Source: Prostheceraeus crozeri (Eukaryota; Platyhelminthes; Polycladida; Euryleptidae). From it: 64,000 bases of DNA. This document shows, in pieces, positions 23,131 to 33,299 of the stretch. Location of the stretch: positions 1 through 64,000 of the forward strand of contig CAJQUW010011496.1 of the NCBI GenBank assembly GCA_907163375.1. Direction: 5' to 3'. How positions within the stretch are numbered: the first letter of the stretch is position 1; every line of letters begins with the position of its first letter. The notes beneath the pieces are model-generated. The model saw only the letters and a list, made by a program, of their open reading frames with translations. It searched no databases and was not told where the DNA came from. Made by a program: the position numbers and the translations under genes.

Positions 23131-24513
23131 CAGTCTCTTGCAAAAGTTTAAGAACACTTGCAAAAAACGCCAATTTTCATTTCAGTTCCATCCTATTAAT
23201 AATATTCATACAAATTTTAGAATGCATGAAATGAAATAATACAAAATGTATAAAACTGCTTCAAAAACTAATAGCGGTTCCAATAACCTTTACTTTCAAT
23301 GATGGCTGCCAGACGACGAGGGATTGACTTAACTAACTCCGCACAGTATTCTGTTGATAATTTCGTTGTCCAATCTGCCTTGATGCAATTTCTAAGTCAA
23401 TTGCACTCTTCGGTCGCATAGCTGCCACATGGTCCTTCATCACAGACCATAAATTCTCGATGGGATTACAGTCCGGAGAATTTCCGAGCCATTTGAGGAC
23501 ATTGACGGAATTTGAGCGCAACCAATCAGATACGATTTTGGCGTGGTGACATGGAGCGCTATCATGCATCAGTGTTTCTGTATTATGGATATCCATATGT
23601 AAACGAAGTTTGTCTTTTAGAACGTTGAGGTACATTTTACCGTTCATTGTCATTCCTGTAGGAAGGAAAAATATGCCGGCGCGACCTTTTGCAGACATTG
23701 AGCCCCAGACCATCTGCTTCATAGTCTGGATCACATAACGTGGATGGTGCATTGTCTTCGGCCATGCTTGATGCGACTACCAAATTGTTCGAATGTTGAC
23801 TCATCTGTCCATAAGACTTTTTCCCAATCTTCTGTTGTGTAGTGAAGATAGCGCCGAGCAAACTCTAAGCGAGCTTTCGCCATTTTGGGAGTGAGCTTTG
23901 GCTTTTTCGCAGGTCTGTAACTCTTAAGACCAAGATTATTACAGAGCCTTCTGGAAAGAGTAGATGAAGAGGCTTTGATTCCAGCTAAATGCACCTCAGC
24001 TTTGATTTCTCGCAGCGACATTGAAGGTTTCTTCATTACCATTCTCTTCAGTGTCCGTTCATCCCTCCTAGTTAGAGCTTCTGGACGACCAATTCAGGGA
24101 GAATCATTAAATGAGCCAGGCGCAGATTTCCGAATCGCCAAGTTTACTGAACATACAGAAATTCCCAGCTGTGCTGCTATTCGACGTTGACTCATACCAG
24201 CTTCTGCTAATATTGCTGCTTGAGCTCTCACTGTAGGCAGAATGGATTTTCTTCGACCCATCGTGCAGATTATCTTTCGAATGAACGAGTCTTTCCACTG
24301 CATTAGTATGTGCGGATAGTGTTACTAAAAATAGACTCTGGGCTTCCCACGATATTAATAGTAAATGATTTCTCTCTAAACATATCTATTGTGAAACGTC
24401 TCCAATAACAATGCCGTATGAGAAACCCGCTTTGAAAGATTCTGCAACATATACGTTGAGATACATAAAAAGATCAGAAAAGATAAGTGTTCTTAAACTT
24501 TTGCAAGAGACTG
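23131..24513 (-). mobile_element. Tc1-type DNA transposon
   Basis: Ends CAGTCTCTTGCAAAAGTTTA and its complement agree over about 29 bases (23131-23159 and 24485-24513). TA dinucleotides sit just outside at 23129-23130 and 24514-24515, the standard Tc1/mariner target duplication. The 1383-bp length fits a complete element. The single gene on the minus strand is broken, so the copy is structurally whole but not self-mobile. It lies inside hAT-E. Confidence 0.9.
23268..24261 (-). pseudogene. Tc1 transposase (DD34E), frame-broken
   Basis: MGRRKSILPTVRAQAAILAE opens an N-terminal helix-turn-helix (SQRRIAAQLGISVCSV). A second DNA-binding part follows (KPSMSLREIKAEVHLAGIKA, then RRLCNNLGLKSYRPAKKP). 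The catalytic triad is visible: VLWTDESTF (D), MHDSAPCHHAK (D) and NPIENLW (E), with 34 residues between the second D and the E, the Tc1 DD34E signature. The C-terminus reads RRLAAIIESKGYWNRY then stop. About 330 codons in all, the usual length, but spread over three or more frames. The transposase would cut at the inverted ends and insert at TA. Confidence 0.85.
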
Positions 24514-24515
24514 TA

Positions 24516-24738
24516 AGCACAAATACAAAGAATGCACTTCAATTACTTGATTCTTCTCATTTATTGAAACTTGGACTTGGGTTTTGGGCTTCGACCCAAA
24601 ACGTGTGTTGGGTGTACCCAATATAAGGTTTTGCCCAGCCTTGTGGGAGATCAGCAGGGGGGGGGGAGAAATTCGTACCCCCAGTGGGTAAAAACCCCGT
24701 TCGGAAAATCACTCCAACACAAATTGTTTAGCTTCCTC
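24516..24738. other. Unassigned stretch inside hAT-E
   Basis: Contains a GGGCTTCGACCCAAAAC word related to GGGCTTTGGGTCGACC near 19911-19926, and a G10 run at 24658-24667. The paired words may mark the edges of the insertion cluster that split the hAT-E transposase. No coding signal is seen. Confidence 0.35.
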
Positions 24739-25195
24739 TCAGAACTCCTTCACTCCGTCTCGAAAGACATTGTGAATTATACGAAGATTGCAGCGTATGA
24801 ATGGTGCAAGACCTCTATGACCAATCTCTCTCTTGTCCTCGTTGATTTTGTTCCAAATGGGTTTGCTGACGCTTGGACCATCTGAGCCTAAACTGATGAG
24901 CTGCTTTAGAGGCAGTTCGAATCCTTCTTCACTCAAAGTCTGAATAATGGCTTGAGAAACCTGGTCACCTTTGACATGGCCGAACATCAGAGCCTTCAAA
25001 AAACGAGCTTGAATTTGACCCGTTTTTCAGACCAATATCTGACAAGCAAGTCACATTGCTTCCGTTTTCGCGAATTTTCGGTTTTGTCAAACATCAGTGT
25101 GAATGCAACTCCAGATTCGCGTACATCTTTACACAATTCTCGTCGAAAGTGGACAATAGAGAGTTCTGAACATCACGCTAACGCACAATAATCTC
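24739..25195 (-). pseudogene. hAT-E transposase, catalytic N-terminal half
   Basis: Minus-strand frames read FRRELCKDVRESGVAFTLMF (about 25080-25140), CDLLVRYWSE near 25040, KALMFGHVKGDQVSQAII near 24960 and LPLKQLISLGSDGPSVSKPI near 24860, then IGHRGLAPFIRCNLRIIHNV. The DG after SLGS corresponds to the conserved second catalytic block of hAT RNase-H folds, and RIIHN to the CxxH-like block. The true N-terminus (usually a BED zinc finger) is not seen. One frame change occurs near 25010. The frame continues on the far side of the nested cluster at 19945. Confidence 0.7.
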
Positions 25196-26959
25196 TCAAA
25201 ACGGACTAATGTAAAATGTTGTAAATTATATATTTTTCACACTAATCAATACGTATTGGTGTCGCATCACTACGTACCTCGTTGTTAAGTTTATGACTAA
25301 TAAAAATAAGGAATATAATGAGAGTGAGGGTGATTGGATGAGTACTTTGATGATGGTAGGACGCTAGATATTTTCGATATTTTGCATTTTTGTTTTTTAA
25401 AGTTTTCTAGTTATTCGTTGAATTCATTATCAAAATCACTGCTAATTAAAGAACATCCAAAATGTAGGTAAAAGCAGGTATTTCGAGGAAAAGTAGGTGC
25501 ACTTGAAAGCCTACATTTGCCATCAGGCCTACCTATGTGATTTCCTAGTTTTTCAAAATTAAAAAATAGGCAAAAATATTTTAACAAATTGTCACAAAAG
25601 GTCGTTCAGCCTACAGCTATGCATCTAAGCCAGGGGTGCGCAGCCCTTCACATTTTTCGGACGACATTCCGAAGGCCGAAAGAATAACGGCCGCACTTAA
25701 TGTGTGCAAACTACATGTAGGTCAACAGCTAATCCTTTTTATACTCCACCACTCGAATTAGCTTTCCCTGATGAGTCAGGCAGTGAAAATCGCATAAGGC
25801 CCTACTTCGTAAAGAATGAGTTCGCAATTTCACCAATATGCTACCCACGGTCATTTTTGACCCGGAAAGATTTAAACCTTAAGGTGTTATTAGCACTTGA
25901 AAAATTGAAAGCATGTTTTTGTAAGGGCAACCGAAGGAGAGGACACTTTACTGAGCTACTGTAATAACCGAGTTAATGAGTAGGGCCTACGTGTAAAGGA
26001 ATCACGAACCATACAAAATTCATTCATCACGGAGCCGGTCTCTTCTAGGCATTTACTCGTATATAGGCCTACGCATTTCTAGAAGATCGTATATAAGCCT
26101 CTCTACCCTGCGTTTTTATTGAAGTTATGAAGTATCTTATTATTACTAATCATGCAGTTCTTTCGCAACCCAAAACGTGAGCTTTGGATTTAATCATAAA
26201 TGTGAAATAAAAACACAACTGAAATTTTAACTTACCTTTTTCATGAAAATACACAAAATATAAACAGGTAGAAATACAGCATTTTGTAAAGAAATTACAA
26301 TATCAGTATAAGACTCAGTGACTAACTTGCTGCTGTCTGTCGTTAACCAAACTTTGAAAATCAGGCAGTTGAGAGGATGTCATTAAACGTAAACTATTCT
26401 CCAGATTGTTTTTAAGTGCGTCCGGTACTTGTTCTTTATGAACTTCAATTTAGAGAACGCTGCCTCGCAGGCGTATGTGTGCTTCCAAATAGAACTAAAA
26501 CCACAGAATTAGATTCATCTGCGCGCGCTTCGGTTTTCAAGAAAGGAAGAATTTTATGTAACCTTAATATCGAAATGGCACATCACAGAATTAGACAACT
26601 TGCTTCTTCTCGAATGGATAATTCGTGCATCGCTTGCTATTGGAAATGGAAAACAATAAGCTGTCAGCAGAGGACACCAGGGCCAGTGAGAGAGGCGTGA
26701 GTGCTGTGATATCACTTCGCACACACACCAAATCACACATCGATGCCCGGCTTCAATTCAGCGCATGCACTATAGTGAGCAATGCCGAGGAGAGGATGTG
26801 AAATCATCAAGTGAACTAATTTTCGTACGCCTGCTACTTTCTTTAATAATGATCGGAAGGGTCAACATTATGGAGAAAACTTGTGCGCAATGATCTGAAT
26901 TCTTCGAATCTGAAGGAATTTTGGCAATCGAAGCACTTTGCTGGAACTCACATTAATCC

Positions 26960-28540
26960 ACAAGCGACGCACGACTTTTTTTCCTATGTCTGTAAGGTAT
27001 AAGGAATTCCTTTTTGCCCACTTAATAGGCTCCTCGATGTGCCGTCAATTTCGTATTAATCACACTTCTAGCAAACCGAAGCAGATAAACAAAATATTTA
27101 ATCCTGTGACTAAAACAGTTCGGACCAACTCTCGCAATCTTGGATATTCTACAGCTGATTTCCATATTTCATGTAAAATACCACCATTTTCGATCTGTTT
27201 CACAAGACAATCATTCGCCTTCAACTTGATCACTTCCATTTGAAGTTCGAATAGAACCTCTTCGATTTGGATCAGGTGTGGCAAGGCAACCAGTTTCATT
27301 TTAAGTGCAAGTGTGTTGAAGAAGTCGAACCGCGCATTAAATTCTTAGTTGATCGCATCAAAGACTTAGCAAAGTGACAGAAGGGAACGTATCCGGGTTT
27401 GATTTCTTCTTTCAAGAGCTCGGAAAGTTGAGGGAAGTGAAAATATTGTCGCTGCAGAATATGTTTCTTTAGAAAGCAGCATTTATCGGAGAACTCATGA
27501 ACCTTTCGATACAAGAAGCAGACTGTCAATGATTTCCCTTGCAAAGCAGTATTCAGGTTGTTGATGCACGTCAGAAGATCAACTAAAAATGCCAAAGAAA
27601 TAATTGAAGTCTCATCATCTAAAGGACAGTCGCGTAGAATAAAATGCACTTATTTCCTTTCGAAGTTGGAGAACACGAGACATCGCATCACCTTGAGACA
27701 ACCACCGGACAGACGTATGATACACGATATCTGCAGAATTTGCGCTGTCTTCTAAAAGTTGACGAAACTGGCGATGACAAAGTGCAGTTGAGCGAATGAA
27801 CACTATGATGCCTTGCTTTTTGCAGATGTCGTCAAAGTCAGCGATCCTAGCGCAGAGCACTTCTTGATGGATGATGCAGTTCAGCGAAATAACTGTGTCG
27901 ATTCGATGTTCCTCTTTCACTTGCTACTTTATTCGCGCAACGAAGCCACTTTCTTTTCCAACCATGGCAGGGGCTCCATCTGTGCACATGCCTCGTAAGT
28001 TGACTAGGTCTAACTTCTTTTTTTTTTTTTTTACGGATTTTACGTCACTTTTTACCCCTACTGGGGCCTTGGACGGTGCTGACTTAGGTCAGACTTTGTT
28101 TGGAGCGTTGTGGTGCTTTGTAGTCCGGATGCCCTTCCTGCCGACTTCCAATGACACTTTCCGGGTTCGACCTCTGGACCATGAGATCGCTAGTCCAAGT
28201 GCGCAACCACTGTGCCACGGACACCACAGTGTTAACTTCGATTGAGTTAAATCATCCAATACAGAAATATGACTTCTCCTCGCGTATGGGTCGATAAAGT
28301 CGCCACAGAAAGAAGCTCTTCAGTTAGCTCAAAGGTCGAAGATAGGGAGATCTGGCTTACGGAACTCTTGTTCGAGACTAGATTTTTGCTGTCGAGCGAT
28401 GTTTGATTGTCGGCGTTGAATTATATCACCAGACAGATAATTTTTCGTACCCGCTTACTTTACCAGGTTGTAGACATTTTACGACGTCGAGAATACAATC
28501 TTTCACGATTTCACCATCCGAAAATGGTTTACCAGCGGCT
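26960..28540 (-). pseudogene. hAT-F transposase, GTF2IRD2-like, broken
   Basis: The minus strand, read right to left, gives KPFSDGEIVKDCILDVVKCL near 28480, SLNCIIHQEVLCARI near 27850, IVFIRSTALCHRQFRQLLED near 27770, YHTSVRWLSQGDAMSRVLQL near 27690, LVDLLTCINNLNTALQGKSL near 27560, FPQLSELLKEEIKPGYV near 27420 and LQMEVIKLKANDCLVKQIE near 27210, then EYPRLREL near 27130. This is the block order of the hAT transposases that also gave rise to GTF2IRD2-type vertebrate proteins. The final dimerisation block is not recognisable. Several frame breaks and the SINE at 28018-28232 interrupt it. Confidence 0.75.
28018..28232 (-). repeat. tRNA-derived SINE with poly(A) tail
   Basis: On the minus strand the head reads CCGTGGCACAGTGGTTGCGC (A box) and GAGGTCGAACCCGG (B box). 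A body with GAAGTCGGCAGGAAGGGCAT follows, and the tail ends in a run of about 15 A (T run at 28018-28032 on the plus strand). It interrupts the hAT-F transposase between two matching coding blocks. It is a pol III-type retroposon; the body shares a GTGTCATTGGAAGT word with the other tRNA-headed repeat family of this window, so they may be relatives. Confidence 0.8.
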
Positions 28541-28665
28541 CTATATGGGCCACTCTATAGGATACTTCGCTGAGTGTGTTCGCATACTTTGCAAAGGCGG
28601 TAACCATGCACGCAGATTTTTCTCTCCTCGCCTTGTAGATTTGTGATAGAGTGAGATTCGTGGGG

Positions 28666-29758
28666 ACTAGGGATTGCAATCTCGGGATCCCACGATCCCG
28701 AGATTAGACCAAAATCATCGGGATTACAATCCCGGGATTGCAAATAAGAATTTCAGGCTTGTGACTAGCAACAACAAAATGACATAATAGAGATATTTTT
28801 GTGTGAATTGTGACACGTCTGTTCAACATGTAACTTCACGGCTATTTCTGACATCAATGATTAAGTGTGTGTCCAATTCGTGTGTATATGACCTATTCTC
28901 CCACCACGTCACATGAAAATGAAGCCCGCTGTATGTTTCACACACATTTTCTGCCATACAGATGAATGGATTTCTCTTTTTCATGCGTCACGTTACATCC
29001 AACATGCAGTCAACGTACGAGATAGCGGCTTTAGGGAAGACCGCACGATGTCTCTCTAACGTGCGCTTAGACGTTAATGAATTCTATAGCTCTACTGAAA
29101 AAGAGGATTTGTTTTCTCATTATCACATGCTTCGAACTTCTATTGATGCGACAATGAAACCGGGTAAAACAGTGATTTGATGATCTCAAAGTCATGAAAG
29201 GCAACTTACCTATAACCTACAATTACAAATAATAAATAAATTATTTAAATATATGAGTAGACTATTAACATGTACCGGTACTGCACATGAAATTACAATT
29301 GACGATATGTAGAATAACTACACAAATAATCGCTAAACATCCATTGACATCTAATGCTCAAATATCGCCGAGTAGCAAACTTAGTGTAACGAAATATCAA
29401 TCTCCGGTTCTCTAGAAGATGGACATCGTTCGTAATTATACTTATTAAAGATGAAGGGGCTCGCCAGCGATCTACAACGTAAAAAGGGGTCGTACGGCGA
29501 AGAAAGTTGGGAACCACTGATATAGACTATATATAAGTTTTAAGGTTTTAAATCACCATAAATCGTTGCTTTAACAAAACTTAACACGAAACAATTGACA
29601 GTTCAATTCATGTATGGCTGTTGAATTTATAATATATAATATATCATACGTCAAATAGACCCGGAAGTATCTATAGTAGAGACACTATCAGAACTCTAGG
29701 ATCACGTCAATCCGGGGATCCCGGGATTGGAGAAAATGGACCGGGATTGAAATCCCTA
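28666..29758. mobile_element. Non-autonomous hAT element with degraded 8-bp duplication
   Basis: Left end TAGGGATTGCAATCTCGG and right end, complemented, TAGGGATTTCAATCCCGG match at 16 of 18 positions. Flanks GTGGGGAC (28658-28665) and GTGACGAC (29759-29766) agree at 6 of 8, as expected for an old hAT 8-bp duplication. Inside near 29455-29520 lies the end of another hAT (complement begins CAGTGGTTCCCAACTTTCTT) without a partner, so the element took up or was hit by a second one. No transposase is visible. Confidence 0.65.
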
Positions 29759-29766
29759 GTGACGAC

Positions 29767-30369
29767 GGTAGTGTTGTTTCGCATTATCACTTTTTACGGT
29801 CTTAATTACTTCTTCGCAAATGAGACACTTCATAAGTCCATTTGGTATCGCAGTAACAAAAATTCAACTTCCCAACTTTTATTGAATCGGTGTTTTTCTT
29901 CGAGTAACAATCGCTTTCTCTTCAAGAGCGCGATTCAATCCGTTGTTTCACATAAGCGCACAACACTACCGTTGCAGAAACTGATCTAGCAGGCATCCTT
30001 ATTCAGGTCATGGACTTGAAGCTGACGCGCGCGAACAATGCGAGCTAGTTACAGTTGTCCCTTTTGTTTCTTTTAGCTGATGACTCCGGCCATGAATGCA
30101 CATGAATGTAACTTCCCTAAGATATTCTATTCATGAGTTATCGAACTGCTTGAACGCCGTCATCGCGCCTGCAGGCGCGCATTTCTCCAAGCACCATGGG
30201 TATAAAGGTGTTCGACGGTTACAAAGTGACTAGTATTCTACTACAGTGACGATCATAGGCGTCGATTTAGTCTGAACTCAGGGGGGCTCAGTATGGCTTA
30301 ATTCCTCATATGGGCGCATTACTCATGCTCGCACACTTGTAAAACCATGTCCGCCAGAATCATATCAAC
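29767..30369. other. Region without recognised gene
   Basis: Short frames only. A TATAAAGG word at 30201 follows a GC-richer patch (CGCGCCTGCAGGCGCGC at 30164-30180). It could be a promoter, but no plus-strand gene follows within reach, so I do not call one. Confidence 0.35.
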
Positions 30370-30930
30370 ACTGCTTTACCAGATATTCCATGTTGAAATA
30401 TCATATATACCGGCATTATATGATTTAAGTTGTGAAGCCAGGGTAGACCAGATGTTCGGTTGTGAAAAATTTCGCTTACCGCGGGTAAGCATGGTCACGT
30501 TCTGAACGGCATCGCGAATTGGTGCGTAAGTCTGATTACCAACAGTATTGAAACTGCTGAGGTCAAAGTCTAGTTCGTTCAAGAGGACAATAGGGTAATA
30601 CTTCTTACACACTATGACAAAATTGCTGGCGGCCTTATCTGGCAGAGTAATGATGTATTCCTTCTGAAAGTTTGAAATGAAGTTTCTACACTCCTAACAT
30701 CTTAGTACTTCCAGCGAATGCAAAGATGGAAAGTTAGTACTTAGGAAGGATATGCGATTATCCATTATCTTGAGGACAGCATCAGACCAATCCAGGAAGT
30801 CAGAATTCTTAAGGGCGCGCTTTCTACAGGACTCTCCAATAAAGGTAACTAATGCATTTTTAACGCCGACTTTAACAAAATCCCAAGACTTGTGAATAGG
30901 TTCTCTGTAATTGGTTATTGTCATTGTCAG
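30370..30930 (-). pseudogene. Penelope-like element relic, N-terminal half of RT
   Basis: The minus strand reads KSWDFVKVGVKNALVTFIGE near 30860, SDFLDWSDAVLKIMDNRISF near 30770 and then, across a frame change, KEYIITLPDKAASNFVIV near 30640 and CKKYYPIVLLNELDFD near 30590. PxDKAxxNxVxVCKxxY is the first conserved block of a PLE reverse transcriptase subgroup. Catalytic and nuclease parts are absent. It lies just downstream of the host exon at 31035 and so probably within that gene's next intron. Confidence 0.65.
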
Positions 30931-31028
30931 CTTATGAACTTATTATGCCTATTCATTGGTTGCACCTTTGCAAAAGTATTCCTACCTAGATTAATGACAA
31001 ATCTTCAGGAAAGAGTAGAATAAATATA

Positions 31029-31034
31029 ACTCAC
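31029..31034 (-). other. Splice donor of PA-domain exon
   Basis: GTGAGT on the minus strand directly after the GAG that ends the exon: a consensus donor. The intron is phase 1. Confidence 0.65.
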
Positions 31035-31632
31035 CTCGCTTGCTGGCCTTTATATTGGCGGCTCCAAACCCAGGTCCATTTGCAGTAAAGGTATTTCGAG
31101 AAGAAACTGATTTGGGCATTGGAGAGCCTTCGTTGCCATACATTATGACACCACTAGCATTACTTTTTTCGAAAAGGTTGGTGATCTTCTGGGAATTATC
31201 GCACCTGGTGCTGGCTTTCACGACAGCGATCCAAGGCCGACGACCAGGGTTGAGTATGTTACCACACGCGTCACCAGCCCCATCCAATGGATGTGATAAG
31301 GATTTTCCGGTATCAGGGGAGACGCTTCTGACAATTACCAGCAATCCGGACACTTCATTCGGATCATATGACCTCAACTCACTAGGGGGAGGATGGAGGA
31401 GGTGATTATGCTCTATATTCCTGGTTTGCCAAAATTTTTTCTGATCCTGTCCTCTGCGGCTAAACTCAGAGTCACTGTAATTCACCATAATACGAATTTC
31501 GTTCGTATGATGATACAGCTGAGGTGACATCTGCTCAACTGGTCGATCACTGGACATTCCACGAGAGAAATGAGCACTGCCGATGGTTTGCAGAAATAGC
31601 CAAGAATAGGCAAGCAGACCAAGGCTCCACAT
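31035..31632 (-). CDS. PA-domain protein, first coding exon (goliath/RNF-like)
   Basis: 199 codons and one base. The start MWSLGLLAYSWLFLQTIGSA looks like a signal peptide. A luminal segment with an N-glycosylation site (NYS in EIRIMVNYSDSEF) comes next, then a protease-associated domain: EVSGLLVIVRSV, DACGN, RPWIAVVKASTRCDNSQKI, then KSNASGVIMYGNEGS. The W-IA-V-----C----KI and NAS-VI-Y pattern is that of goliath/RNF130-RNF150-type membrane ubiquitin ligases, whose membrane and RING parts lie in later exons. A splice acceptor (TTATTATTTTCAG) ends at 31650, just upstream of the ATG, and a strong donor (GAG|GTGAGT) follows the last base, so the upstream open frame to 31722 is not coding. No breaks are seen. 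Family assignment is moderate; any PA-domain receptor is possible. Confidence 0.6.
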
Positions 31633-31649
31633 CGTTCGCTTGTCAGCTA

Positions 31650-31663
31650 CTGAAAATAATAAA
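31650..31663 (-). other. Splice acceptor before PA-domain exon
   Basis: A pyrimidine-rich stretch ending in TTTTCAG on the minus strand, 17 bases before the ATG. It implies at least one upstream non-coding exon at higher coordinates. Confidence 0.55.
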
Positions 31664-32306
31664 GGAGAATTGTCTATTGGAGTACAATAGTTGTAAATAA
31701 AAGTCACCGATTTCATATCCAATGTGAAGTGACCAACTCAACTACTGAAATTTTGGTAGCGAAAGCTGAGTGAGGAATGGAATCGGCAACATGAAGTCTT
31801 AAAAGATGGCTCATAAATAGGAAGTTGCAAAAGATAAAATATACATGCATATTAGCTTAAGTAAAACAACAGAAGTCGCACGCACAGAGGACCTACGTGA
31901 GCTGCTGAGAGCTGTCATCGAAGCAACTTCGCACAAATAGGAAGTTGTATCAAATTACGAATATAGAATTTGCATCAGCAAGAATTTGAATATGTTTGAA
32001 AAAACATTTTCATTGATATAATGGGTTGTACGGTCATGTGTCCATTAGATCCTGGCGCCGACTACCCTTTGGATAGGGTTTAACATATTCCCGAATTTCA
32101 TAGAACCGATACTTTGAAGGAAGGAAAGAACGTATCGCATCTTGTTGGAAATTATTATCTGTACCCAGACTGACATGGCAACTGAACTGCCCAATTATTA
32201 ACTGCGTGAGAATCAACTATGAATTGCATTATGTTACAAGTAATAATGAAAACTACATACAATGAAAATGACCTTTTTCTGAATAATTATTATTTAATGA
32301 TAAGTA
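31664..32306. other. Region without recognised gene
   Basis: Upstream of the PA-domain exon on its own strand, so it should hold intron 1 or the 5' exon and promoter, but I cannot place them. A 60-codon minus-strand frame at 32034-32216 has no motif I know. Confidence 0.35.
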
Positions 32307-32470
32307 CAGTATAATCCCGTTATACCGTACACATAACATATTACCGGCAAAATATCCTATCTGACTTATATCAAAGCACCCTGGTTATAGCGTACACGAC
32401 TATAAGCACAATTGGATATAACGGACATTTTTCTCAATCCCATGAGTGTACATTATAACGGGATTATACT
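32307..32470. mobile_element. Small MITE, pogo/Tigger-like ends
   Basis: Left end CAGTATAATCCCGTTATA and the complement of the right end, AGTATAATCCCGTTATA, match over about 17 bases, and a GTACA word follows on both sides. At 164 bp with no gene it is a MITE. TATAATCCCGTTATA-type ends recall the pogo/Tigger group. The outer TA duplication is not clean. Confidence 0.6.
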
Positions 32471-32501
32471 AAATTAATCAATCAATCAGTAAAGTCAATA
32501 G

Positions 32502-32970
32502 AATAGCACTAAGCTTCCGAACAGAAACCACGTAATAAAAAACCAACAGTTTTTTGCAAGGCCTTTCACCTGCGTCTTACATACAGGCATCTTCAGGCAA
32601 TTGTGTTATTCTTCACATTTGAGATAATATATATACATCGTCAATTAACTTTCAAACATCACTGTCCAAGCATGTCAAATCAGTTAGCACATGATATGAA
32701 AGGGAATCTTTTCATCAAGTCTTAACAATAGGGAGTCACACCTGCTATTGTTAAGACTTGATGAAAAGATTCCCTTTCATATCATGTGCTAACTGATTTG
32801 ACATGCTTGGACAGTGATGTTTGAAAGTTAATTGACGATGTATATATATTATCTCAAATGTGAAGAATAACACAATTGCCTGAAGATGCCTGTAAGACGC
32901 AGGTGAAAGGCCTTGCAAAAAACTGTTGGTTTTTTATTACGTGGTTTCTGTTCGGAAGCTTAGTGCTATT
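32502..32970. repeat. Near-perfect palindrome made of two PLE 3' termini
   Basis: Arms 32502-32731 and 32745-32970 are inverted copies around a 13-base centre (GGAGTCACACCTG). The only length difference that I see is four extra bases (near 32580-32583) in the left arm. Each arm ends outward with the same hammerhead-like block and a TTTTTTATTACGTGG word, as PLE 3' ends do. There is no coding sequence left. The arms are nearly identical, so the event is recent or the arms have been kept alike by gene conversion. Confidence 0.75.
32876..32918 (+). ncRNA. Hammerhead-like motif at PLE terminus (right arm)
   Basis: Core box CTGAAGA (32880-32886) and box GAAA (32905-32908) are separated by a stem (GCCTG with CAGGT, one wobble pair). 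The outer stem I is TTGC with GCAA across the predicted cut after CCTT. One unpaired T follows the first box, as in the other PLE copies here. The mirror copy lies at 32554-32600 on the minus strand. Stem III has no room for a loop, so cleavage as a single motif is doubtful. Confidence 0.45.
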
Positions 32971-33281
32971 TTATTGATTAAGTATGACCACGTTGAACAA
33001 TTAATCAGTAAAGTAATTAGCAATTTTACTAGCAAAGAATTATCTTGTTAATTAACAATTTAATTAGTAAAAAGCAAACTAATTGGCAGGAACCTCATAA
33101 GCTTTCAGAAGAGAACTCACAAACCATCGTTTCGTAGGCCAAAGTATGCACTCATCACTTAGATGTTGTCTTATGAACAGAAACGCAGTCTTGACCTTGT
33201 CTTTCGACAAAAATTGCCACCCGTCCACATTCCACCGAGGTTTGTTTTAATGTCAGAAATGATATAAACTAAACTAGAACA
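32971..33281. other. Short region without recognised gene
   Basis: AT-rich with repeated TTAATCAGTAAAGT / TTAATTAGTAAA words near 33001-33070, one of which also occurs just left of the palindrome. They may be remnants of the PLE target. Confidence 0.35.
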
Positions 33282-33299
33282 GAAAGTCAGGGTGGCCGC

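Larger units (their letters stand above)
12278..25513 (-). mobile_element. hAT element with nested insertions (hAT-E)
   Basis: The left end CAGGCTTTCAAGTGCACCT at 12278 matches the complement of the right end at 25495-25513 with one difference at the outermost base. Flanks are TATTTG (12272-12277) and CATTTG (25514-25519), a 6-bp duplication with one mismatch. Subterminal GTAGG words occur at both ends. Transposase pieces lie on the minus strand in the right order: N-terminal half at 24739-25195, middle and dimerisation domain at 18809-19945, tail at 12922-13365. After removing the LINE at 13372-18802 and the cluster of roughly 4.8 kb at 19950-24730, about 3 kb remain, a normal hAT size, which independently supports this reading. 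Confidence 0.7.
25631..28640 (-). mobile_element. hAT relic of the GTF2IRD2/Charlie type (hAT-F)
   Basis: A typical hAT left end, CAGGGGTGCGCAGCCCTT, starts at 25631. About 1.3 kb of non-coding or decayed sequence follows before the transposase relic on the minus strand (26960-28540). The matching right end was not found; it would be expected beyond about 28640, where another hAT starts. The flank duplication therefore cannot be tested. A SINE has inserted at 28018-28232. Confidence 0.5.

Noticed and set aside
30164-30240. TATA-box promoter
   Set aside because: TATAAAGG follows a GC patch, but no plus-strand gene begins nearby; a chance match is likely in AT-rich DNA.
31633-31722. Upstream 30-codon extension of the PA-domain protein
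   Set aside because: A splice acceptor separates it from the ATG at 31632, and the second start begins a good signal peptide; the extension is intron sequence.
32034-32216. A 60-codon minus-strand frame upstream of the PA-domain exon
   Set aside because: Plausible amino-acid make-up but no motif and no clear splice sites.
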